A DNA stretch of 11,354 bases from Flavobacteriales bacterium (lineage in GTDB: Bacteria; Bacteroidota; Bacteroidia; Flavobacteriales; Flavobacteriaceae): positions 1 to 11,354 of the forward strand of contig JALVEJ010000137.1 in NCBI GenBank assembly GCA_027031025.1, written 5' to 3'. Each line of letters begins with the position of its first letter. Positions within the stretch are counted from its first letter, which is position 1. Positions 6,124 to 11,354 of the stretch are shown piece by piece. A program made the position numbers and the translations under genes. The notes under the pieces were generated by a model. The model did not search any database. It worked only from the letters and a program-made list of their open reading frames with translations, and was not told the DNA's origin.

Positions 6124-9113
6124 TCGTTTTTCCGGTCGTTAATATCAGGTTGTCGCAAAATGGCACCCCGTCGTTTTTTGCCATCAATAATAACTTTGAC
6201 CGGATTGGGAAATCTGACATGTTTAAAATATTGGGTTTCTTCAATGAGTTCGGCACTATTTAACAAGTCGTAATTAATAGCATCCGGATTTCTGTCTAAA
6301 AATACCGAAAAGTAAGCGATATTCATCGTGGTTAAATTATGAAAAAAATGTGAACCTGAGGAAGCATCGAGCGGATAGCCTTCCAGACTGGTTTCTACGA
6401 TGACTTTAGCATTGGAAATTTGTGTCCAATTGACCGGAATGCCGATAAACCGGTCGCGCGTGCCCCATCGTCCGGGACCAATCAAAATATAATTTTTGTT
6501 GTTAAATTGACTATTCAATTTTTCAATTTCTTGTGCCATGGTGATGGTATCGGTTTTGTCAAAAACCTCGTTTTTTATAAAAATAATGTCGCGTATGGTG
6601 TTAATCACCCCGTTACCCATGCTTTTTTCGGCATATAATATTAAGTTGTCTTTATCCAATTCATCCGGTTTAAACGAATAGTCTTCCGAAGGCATCAACA
6701 GCGGTTTGACTTGCAATATGTAAAAAGTAGCATCGCCGTCTTCATCGGGGGTTAAATCTACGGCAAATTCTATTTCAACCGGCGTATCAAAGGCTTGTTT
6801 GAGATTGTCCAGCACATCTTGAATCATTTGCGGTAAAGGGATGTATTCATTTTGCAGAATGCTGGCAAAATTGGTCACCAAAACGCCGTTTTCGTCCACG
6901 CCCGGATACATCATATCGTTATTGTAATCATAAGTCGATACCAAATGTGTTAAAGTGCCATGCGGAATAGCGTCATACAAATCGACTTTTTTAATGGCAG
7001 TATAAGGTCCGTTAAGCAGATTGATATCTTGTTTTTTTAAATCGACGGCATAAAAATAACTTTGACTTTGCTTGATTTGATCTTGTAAGGAATTTAACTG
7101 AATTTTAGGATATTTAGGAGCAAACCTGTAGGCGCGTTCGCCTTCTACTACATACGAACCTAATCCAATAGCAATAACGGCAAATCCATCACGAGGTTTC
7201 ATCGAAGCAAAAGGATAATAATTGTATGATTGCGCCACACCGCTGATATCAGGATAATACAAACCTTGATGCTCACGCCCGACCAATTCTTGAATCACTA
7301 CAGACATTTTTTCATCGCCTAATTTGTGGTCCAAAGCCCTTGAATAATTGACGGCAACATTAGAATAGGTAGATGCGTAAACTAACTTAATAGCATCAAT
7401 GAGTTGCTGTAAACGTTGGTTTTTGTCGTGATGATTGTTAGGAATGATATAAGTTTCAAAAATACCGGCAAAGGGTTGGGTTAAACTGTCTTCAAACAAT
7501 CCGGATGAGCGCACGGCTAACGGTTTTTTAAAACAATCGAGCAATTGGTCGAGTTTTTTAACCAAGTCGTTTGACAAGCGGGCTTTTAAAAAACGTTTGT
7601 TGATTTCCTCATCGGGCAAATTTAAGTCTTTGAGATTTTGAAGCTTGTTTTCTTCAATAAACCGGTCAAATTCATTCGCTCCGATGATAGCCGTTCTGGG
7701 CATTTTGATTTTCAAACCTTTGATATGAGTAGCCAGTTCGGTTTTGTGCAACAACGAATTGATAAAAGCCAGTCCGCGGCCTTTACCGCCATAAGCGCCG
7801 TCAGAGAGCAAAAATATATTTTTGTCATCGCTGCAATCGGTGTCTTCCCATGGCACGACCTTGCCTTGGGGTTTTTCATCGCGATAGGCTTTGAGCATTT
7901 TTAAAATATAGGTGCGGATTTCTTCAATATCTTTAAAATGATGCGCTTTTTTAGCTTCCAAAATTTTTGCCAGTTGAATCTCTGAACGCGCCATCAACCA
8001 AAGTGAAAAATCGTCGCGCTTGGCATGAAAATCGATGCTTTCTTGTGGAACACGTTTAATGATTCTTTCAAACTCTTTTAGAGTTGATGCCCGTTCTATT
8101 TCTTTGCCGTTTTTATCTCTGAAAACAAAATCGCCAAAACCGATTTTTTGCGTAACTTGCTCAATGAGTTTTTGGTATAAATTTTCATCGTTTTTATCGA
8201 TAAAAGTCAAGCATTTTTCATCGGCTACATTTTTTTGTTTTTTGTCGGATGACAGCACAATGATTGGCAAATTGTCCTTAACCTTTCTGACTTCGTCAAT
8301 GAGTTGAAAGCCGGTATCCGGTTCAATTTTGCCGTTTTTGGGGAATTGTACATCGGTTATCATGACAAAAATATTGTCTTTAAACTTATTAAAGAGTTCT
8401 ATCGCCTCTTCATAATTGGTTGCCAATAAAATCTTAGGACGCGCTCTGAGTTTTAAAACTTTATAGAGTTTGTCCATTTTGATTTCTTCTATAATTTTAT
8501 TGGTCTGTTTAAAGACAATACGATACAGTTTGTTGAGGTAATTTGAATAATAAATCGGGTTGTCTTCTACGACTAAAATCATCCGGACAGAAGCGAGTTT
8601 GCTATCATTTTCGGCATTCATTTTATCTTCCAAATATTTAATCATAGCAAAAAATATGCGGGATTCACCGTCCCAAACAAATATTTTATCATAACCCAAA
8701 CTGTCTTTTTGTTTTTCTAAAAACTTAATGTGATGAGTGTTATTTAATAAAATGAAAATCGGTAAATCCGGATAACGTTCTTTGATTTTTTTAATGATTT
8801 TAAGCGGACGTTGTTTGTTAAACCCGACCGTAATCACCACCATATCTATGTTTTTCTGTTCGAGTTGTTCAAGCGTTTCTTCGGTAGAATATACGCCAGT
8901 TATTCGCGGAAGTGAAGTCAAATTGAGTTTGCCGTAATCATATAGCATAATTTCTGAAAAACGCCCTTCTTTGTTAATAGAAAATGCGTCATACAAGTTG
9001 GATACAAGCAATATTTCTTTGACTTTAAATTTGCTCATATCATGATAAATGTCGCGCATACGGCTATCGCGATTCAAATAATTTTGTAAAAGTTGTTTCG
9101 GTTTGGGCTTCAT
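6120..9113 (-). CDS. Receiver-receiver-ATP-grasp fusion (PEP/pyruvate-binding domain protein)
   Basis: This cytosolic-looking protein has 997 residues. Residues about 30-165 look like a response-regulator receiver fold that has lost its phosphorylation site: the strand where the Asp should be reads MVVITVGF (91-98). Residues about 177-325 form a second receiver with all key residues: acidic pair E183/D184, phosphoacceptor D254 (MITDVQFP), S288/S289 and K307. A helical linker follows. From about 435 is a PPDK_N/PEP-synthase-type ATP-grasp domain: glycine-rich loop DGAYGGKGRGL (438-448), AVRSSGLFEDS (533-543), QEL (608-610), VEIEF (779-783) and ILQVKPLL (799-806). The C-terminal part has GPGRWGTRD (879-887) and SGSHFFHN (919-926). 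The phosphohistidine swivel domain and PEP-binding barrel of true PEP synthase or PPDK are absent, so it should not be called ppsA. Related proteins occur in Bacteroidota; their reaction is unknown to me. Signal-controlled phosphotransfer or ligation is an inference. The start is the ATG at 9113. Confidence 0.85.
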   Translation of the reverse strand: MKPKPKQLLQNYLNRDSRMRDIYHDMSKFKVKEILLVSNLYDAFSINKEGRFSEIMLYDYGKLNLTSLPRITGVYSTEETLEQLEQKNIDMVVITVGFNKQRPLKIIKKIKERYPDLPIFILLNNTHHIKFLEKQKDSLGYDKIFVWDGESRIFFAMIKYLEDKMNAENDSKLASVRMILVVEDNPIYYSNYLNKLYRIVFKQTNKIIEEIKMDKLYKVLKLRARPKILLATNYEEAIELFNKFKDNIFVMITDVQFPKNGKIEPDTGFQLIDEVRKVKDNLPIIVLSSDKKQKNVADEKCLTFIDKNDENLYQKLIEQVTQKIGFGDFVFRDKNGKEIERASTLKEFERIIKRVPQESIDFHAKRDDFSLWLMARSEIQLAKILEAKKAHHFKDIEEIRTYILKMLKAYRDEKPQGKVVPWEDTDCSDDKNIFLLSDGAYGGKGRGLAFINSLLHKTELATHIKGLKIKMPRTAIIGANEFDRFIEENKLQNLKDLNLPDEEINKRFLKARLSNDLVKKLDQLLDCFKKPLAVRSSGLFEDSLTQPFAGIFETYIIPNNHHDKNQRLQQLIDAIKLVYASTYSNVAVNYSRALDHKLGDEKMSVVIQELVGREHQGLYYPDISGVAQSYNYYPFASMKPRDGFAVIAIGLGSYVVEGERAYRFAPKYPKIQLNSLQDQIKQSQSYFYAVDLKKQDINLLNGPYTAIKKVDLYDAIPHGTLTHLVSTYDYNNDMMYPGVDENGVLVTNFASILQNEYIPLPQMIQDVLDNLKQAFDTPVEIEFAVDLTPDEDGDATFYILQVKPLLMPSEDYSFKPDELDKDNLILYAEKSMGNGVINTIRDIIFIKNEVFDKTDTITMAQEIEKLNSQFNNKNYILIGPGRWGTRDRFIGIPVNWTQISNAKVIVETSLEGYPLDASSGSHFFHNLTTMNIAYFSVFLDRNPDAINYDLLNSAELIEETQYFKHVRFPNPVKVIIDGKKRRGAILRQPDINDRKND

Positions 9114-9157
9114 AAAATGAATTTTTCAAAATTTAAAGTTACTTAATTTTTTTCAAA

Positions 9158-9165
9158 TAATTTTG
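9158..9165 (+). promoter_or_regulatory. Candidate -7 box of the hydrate epimerase gene
   Basis: TAATTTTG matches TAnnTTTG exactly and lies 45 bases before the ATG at 9211. There is no clear TTG at -33. It overlaps the alternative TTG start at 9163, which argues that translation begins at the ATG instead. Confidence 0.4.
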
Positions 9166-9210
9166 TCAGTATTCGCCAATTTGTCCGACTATTCTAAAAA
9201 AAATACAAAT

Positions 9211-9921
9211 ATGTCTTTTAAAGAATTTGCTATTCATCCGCAACAAGCCATTAGTTTCAAATTGATGAAACAAATTGATTATCATGCCATTAAAAATTAC
9301 GATCTACCCATTGAACTGATGATGGAAAATGCCGGTTATCATTTGGCAAAGCTTTGTGCAGCAAGCGTGCGTCAAACCGATAAAATATTAATTGGTGTAG
9401 GAAAAGGGCACAACGGTGGCGGCGGATTGGTTGCGGCGCGTCGTTTGCTGGCTTGGGGTTACCGCGTCTATATCGATGTGTTGGAAGAGATGTTGAGCGA
9501 TTTAACCGCACAACAATTCAACAGAGCGGTTGCTTTTGGTGCGATGGTCAAAACCATTGACAATCCGGATTTGGTTGTGGATGCTTACTTTGGTTTTTCG
9601 CAAAGATTGCCGTTGCCTGAGGTGTATATCAAACGTATTAAGCAACTTAACCGTTCCAAAGCGCCTATAATCAGTTTAGACGTTCCAACAGGTTTGCCTG
9701 AAAATCCGGAAGAAAACCATCCGTTTATACAGGCTGATACGGTGGTCAGTTTGGCATATCCGAAAAAAGTTTTATTTAATCGAAACCTCAATGCTAAAAT
9801 TTTGTTGGTTGACATTGGTATTCCGGCGGTAGCTTTTGAAGATTTTGGTATTTCGTATCCGTTTCCGTTTGACGCGGACGGGATTTTGCAGTTAAAAGTT
9901 AATCAGTTGATAGCGGATTAA
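9211..9921 (+). CDS. NAD(P)H-hydrate epimerase domain protein (YjeF N-terminal type, stand-alone)
   Basis: This 236-residue protein matches the YjeF N-terminal (NAXE/AIBP) family, a Rossmann-like enzyme that interconverts the R and S forms of damaged, hydrated NAD(P)H so that a partner dehydratase can repair it. Visible landmarks are FKLMKQIDYHAIKNYDLP (16-33) leading into IELMMENAGYHLAKL (34-48), a glycine-rich loop GVGKGHNGGGGLVAARRL (62-79), VVDAYFGFS (122-130) and SLDVPTGLPENP (155-166). In typical members the loop reads GPGNNGGDGLV; here the Asp is Gly and the first Asn is His. The ADP/ATP-dependent dehydratase half, often fused in bacteria, is missing and is not elsewhere in the window. 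I chose the ATG at 9211: upstream TTG codons would add 16 low-complexity residues not expected in the family and overlap a promoter-like box. The gene ends 22 bases from the convergent Nudix gene. Confidence 0.85.
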   Translation: MSFKEFAIHPQQAISFKLMKQIDYHAIKNYDLPIELMMENAGYHLAKLCAASVRQTDKILIGVGKGHNGGGGLVAARRLLAWGYRVYIDVLEEMLSDLTAQQFNRAVAFGAMVKTIDNPDLVVDAYFGFSQRLPLPEVYIKRIKQLNRSKAPIISLDVPTGLPENPEENHPFIQADTVVSLAYPKKVLFNRNLNAKILLVDIGIPAVAFEDFGISYPFPFDADGILQLKVNQLIAD

Positions 9922-9943
9922 TTATTAAAATGTTTCTAAAAAT

Positions 9944-10417
9944 TCAGGATTGTTCTTTCAATTTTTTGACGAGTTCATCAATAAATACAGCTTGCCGGCT
10001 ATTGATTTTTTCTTTGGCGGTTTGAGGGTCAAACCAAGCCGCTTTGTCTATTTCGGGAAAATATTGAGTTTTTCCCGAGTGCGGCGGCCATTCCAATTTA
10101 AATGTATTACTTTTTAGTTTTGATGGGTCGGCATCGCCTTTAACAGCCCAAGCATAAACCGTTTTGCCGTTTTTTAATTTAACGGGACTTAACATTATAG
10201 GATGAGTAGGTTTAATATCAAAACCGGTTTCTTCTTTAAATTCTCGCACGGCTGCTTGCCAAGGGGCTTCATTGGCTTCTATTAAACCTTTGGGAATAGA
10301 CCACGCCCCCTTGTCTTTTTTTGCCCAAAAAGGTCCGCCCGGATGCACCAGCAAAACTTTTAGCTGCCCGTTGTCAAATTTATATAATAGAATACCGGCG
10401 CTTTTTTGCGACATCAT
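9944..10417 (-). CDS. Nudix hydrolase
   Basis: This 157-residue protein carries a perfect Nudix box, GLIEANEAPWQAAVREFKEE-TGF (residues 44-66), fitting Gx5Ex7REUxEExGU, with E59, E62 and E63 as the metal-binding glutamates. Before it are the usual SAGILLYK first strand and VLLVHPGGPFWAKKDKGAWSIPKG, a stretch typical of a broad group of small bacterial Nudix proteins. The family splits nucleoside diphosphates linked to another group (nucleotides, dinucleoside polyphosphates, NDP-sugars); the substrate cannot be read from the sequence. The start is ATG at 10417 or the next ATG at 10414. A TTG at 10420 is also in frame but less likely. The ATG at 10417 shares its A with the TGA stop of the upstream small gene (TGATG), so the two are probably translated in a coupled way. 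I see no GC-rich terminator hairpin in the 22-base gap to the convergent epimerase gene. Confidence 0.93.
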   Translation of the reverse strand: MMSQKSAGILLYKFDNGQLKVLLVHPGGPFWAKKDKGAWSIPKGLIEANEAPWQAAVREFKEETGFDIKPTHPIMLSPVKLKNGKTVYAWAVKGDADPSKLKSNTFKLEWPPHSGKTQYFPEIDKAAWFDPQTAKEKINSRQAVFIDELVKKLKEQS

Positions 10418-10644
10418 CAAGATTCGTAATTTTTCATTTCCGTTTCAAAAAAATCATAAGCGCCTTTTACCGCCGCTTCAATTACATCGGCATTTTCTTT
10501 GGCTTCTTGTTCGGTAAAACGGTCAAACCATTCAATGTCATCGGTAGCTATATTGATGAGAAACCGGGGAAATTCAGTGTGTAAGACAAAAATATCATCT
10601 TGTAATTCGGAATTATCGGCTAATAAATATTTGGGTAGTTGCAT
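10417..10644 (-). CDS. Small conserved hypothetical protein (75 residues)
   Basis: This is a short acidic protein beginning MQLPKYLLADNSELQDDIFVLHTEFPRFLINI and ending in an amphipathic, charged helix. The pattern of an N-terminal beta-rich part (IFVLHTEFPRFLINI, with DDIEWFD) and a C-terminal Glu-rich helix agrees with small hypothetical proteins I recall from Flavobacteriia, though I cannot confirm a family by search. There is no signal peptide, membrane segment or metal-binding motif. It is the first gene of a two-gene unit: its TGA overlaps the ATG of the Nudix gene by one base, so a role linked to the Nudix protein is reasonable but unproven. The start is the ATG at 10644, preceded by promoter-like boxes. 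The operon position and good protein character make it a real gene; the function is unknown. Confidence 0.8.
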   Translation of the reverse strand: MQLPKYLLADNSELQDDIFVLHTEFPRFLINIATDDIEWFDRFTEQEAKENADVIEAAVKGAYDFFETEMKNYES

Positions 10645-10669
10645 AAGTTTAGGGTTAAAGTTTATTCGT

Positions 10670-10698
10670 CAAAATTAATTGATTTTACTGCAAATATA
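10670..10698 (-). promoter_or_regulatory. Two candidate -7 boxes of the small-protein/Nudix operon
   Basis: On the minus strand there are two exact TAnnTTTG matches before the ATG at 10644: TATATTTG at 10698-10691 and TAATTTTG at 10677-10670. Neither has a clear TTG at -33. The distal one lies three bases from the left end of the inverted-repeat element at 10702, so its upstream half would be made of element sequence. Confidence 0.4.
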
Positions 10699-10701
10699 AT
10701 G

Positions 10702-10991
10702 AATATTGGCTCTATGTTGTTTTGTATGGGTAATAATATATCAGGTTCAAAACCATGTACTCATGGCTATTTTATTTTCAAATTATTTCACCCCTTCGGG
10801 GTTCAATGGTGTTTTTTTATTGTTTAATCTATAAATATATCACTCCTATGAGTTTTTTATATATGAAGCCCGAGGGCTGAAATTATTGTAATAAAACCAT
10901 TAAAACAGAATCATAGAAACCCCGAAAGGGTGGTATTATTGTTTATGGTATTATTTGTTACCCACCAAAATCGATATAGAGCCAGAATATT
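10702..10991. mobile_element. MITE/REP-like non-coding element with imperfect terminal inverted repeats
   Basis: The gap between divergent genes (10645-11090) is filled by an approximately 290-bp element. Its ends are imperfect inverted repeats: left arm 10702-10738, right arm 10949-10991. Shared blocks in order are AATATT, GGCTCTAT (10708-10715, against ATAGAGCC 10976-10983), TTTTG (10720-10724, against CAAAA 10966-10970), GGGTAA and TAATA. Inside lie several small hairpins and a second inverted pair, CACCCCTTCGGGGTT near 10789-10803 against ACCCCGAAAGGGTGG near 10919-10933. There is no open frame that looks like a protein, so if mobile it would be non-autonomous. I see no convincing target-site duplication. 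From memory, CACCCC-TTC-GGGG type hairpins are frequent between genes in Bacteroidota. The exact ends are uncertain by a few bases. Confidence 0.6.
10753..10931. repeat. Series of five short hairpins inside the inverted-repeat element
   Basis: Five stem-loops can be drawn: CCATG/CATGG (10753-10766), ACCCC-TTC-GGGGT (10790-10802), ACTC-CTAT-GAGT (10842-10853), AGCCC-GA-GGGCT (10867-10878) and ACCC-CGAAA-GGGT (10919-10931, one C ambiguous). The third lies within one base of the midpoint of the whole element. The first four bases around several stems are similar (ATTTCA before the second, TGAAAT after the fourth on the other strand), suggesting that the hairpins come from copies of one unit in both orientations. 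Confidence 0.55.
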
Positions 10992-11063
10992 TGAAGAATG
11001 GAGAAGTAGAATGATTGACAAAAAATGTTAAAAATTCTCCCTCGCCTTTTCAATAAAATATCG

Positions 11064-11071
11064 TAATTTTG
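11064..11071 (+). promoter_or_regulatory. Candidate -7 box of the YbiT-type ABC-F gene
   Basis: TAATTTTG is an exact TAnnTTTG match 19 bases before the ATG at 11091. No TTG is seen at -33. CGCCT (11043-11047) and AGGCG (11083-11087) form a short inverted repeat around the box, which may be chance. Confidence 0.4.
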
Positions 11072-11090
11072 CAAAAATTTTTAGGCGAAT

Positions 11091-11354
11091 ATGTTATCAG
11101 TAAATAATGTCTCCGTTCAATTCGGAAAACGTGTTTTGTTTGACGAAGTCAATGCGCAATTCAAAAAAGGAAATACTTATGGGATAATTGGTGCCAATGG
11201 TGCCGGAAAATCAACCTTTTTAAAAGTATTATCGGGCGAAATAGAACCGACAACCGGTAGTGTGCATCTTGAACCGGGCAAGCGGATGTCCGTTTTAAAA
11301 CAAGATCATAATGCCTTTGATGATTATACGGTTTTGGATACCGTCATCATGGGA
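11091..11354 (+). CDS. ABC-F ATP-binding protein, YbiT-type (3' partial)
   Basis: The first 88 codons are present and the window ends in frame. The translation begins MLSVNNVSVQFGKRVLFDEV and contains the Walker A loop GANGAGKST (residues 34-42), followed by FLKVLSGEIEPTTGSV and LKQDHNAFDDYTVLDTVIMG. The QDH...YTVLDTVIMG stretch closely fits the YbiT branch of the ABC-F family, ribosome-associated ATPases of about 530-540 residues with two cassettes. The second cassette and all later motifs lie beyond the window, so completeness cannot be judged. The start is the ATG at 11091, 19 bases after an exact -7-like box. It is a different branch from the ABC-F protein at 1647-3572: that one begins MLNISNLTIRLGG and has a longer chain. 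Confidence 0.9.
   Translation, partial: MLSVNNVSVQFGKRVLFDEVNAQFKKGNTYGIIGANGAGKSTFLKVLSGEIEPTTGSVHLEPGKRMSVLKQDHNAFDDYTVLDTVIMG

Noticed and set aside
6120..9113. Annotation as phosphoenolpyruvate synthase (ppsA) or PPDK
   Set aside because: Only the ATP-grasp part is present; the phosphohistidine TxGGxxSH-type domain and PEP-binding barrel are absent.
9163..9210. TTG start giving 16 extra residues to the hydrate epimerase
   Set aside because: It overlaps an exact -7-like box, and the added residues are not expected in the family; the ATG at 9211 fits better.
10639..10827. 62-codon plus-strand frame entering the inverted-repeat element
   Set aside because: Its sequence is fixed by the operon promoter region and the hairpin repeat (FHPFGV comes from CACCCCTTCGGGGT); no protein features.
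10697..11000. AATG on both sides of the inverted-repeat element as a target-site duplication
   Set aside because: Four bases, not at equivalent distances from the two ends, and expected by chance in AT-rich DNA.

Overview
The window comes from an AT-rich bacterial chromosome of the phylum Bacteroidota, most likely a Flavobacteriia-type organism. Four things point there: signal peptides ending in FSQ, a DUF5916 outer-membrane protein, a TlpA-type thioredoxin with a long N-terminal extension, and promoter-like boxes of the Bacteroidota TAnnTTTG type in place of clear Shine-Dalgarno sites. The content is mostly chromosomal housekeeping and envelope genes. I see no phage, plasmid, CRISPR, tRNA or rRNA genes.

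Layout, left to right. (1) A 5'-truncated secreted thioredoxin-fold protein (+) ends at 1295 in a hairpin that overlaps its stop codon. (2) A gene-free stretch (about 1296-1646) is full of short low-complexity repeats, including a CTGAGCTTGCCGAAG motif and a GATTTCAGAT family. (3) A complete ABC-F ATPase (-, 1647-3572) is divergent from (4) a DUF5916/CBM9-like outer-membrane beta-barrel protein (+, 3706-6123). (5) The DUF5916 gene meets a 997-residue protein (-, 6120-9113) head-on; the two share a palindromic TTAA as their stop codons. This large protein joins two receiver-like domains to a PEP-synthase-type ATP-grasp domain. (6) Divergent from it is a stand-alone NAD(P)H-hydrate epimerase domain protein (+, 9211-9921). 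(7) A two-gene minus-strand operon follows: a 75-residue conserved small protein (10644-10417), then a Nudix hydrolase (10417-9944), joined by a one-base TGATG overlap. (8) The gap 10645-11090 holds a roughly 290-bp element with imperfect terminal inverted repeats and several internal hairpins, resembling a MITE or REP-type element. (9) The window ends inside the start of a second ABC-F ATPase, of YbiT type (+, 11091 onward).

The genes do not form one pathway. Loose themes are translation-associated ABC-F ATPases (two), nucleotide or cofactor repair and clean-up (hydrate epimerase, Nudix), and envelope proteins (thioredoxin-like, DUF5916). The two items most worth follow-up are the receiver/ATP-grasp fusion protein, which lacks the phosphohistidine and PEP-binding domains of real PEP synthases, and the inverted-repeat element, whose left end abuts a promoter-like box of the small-protein/Nudix operon.
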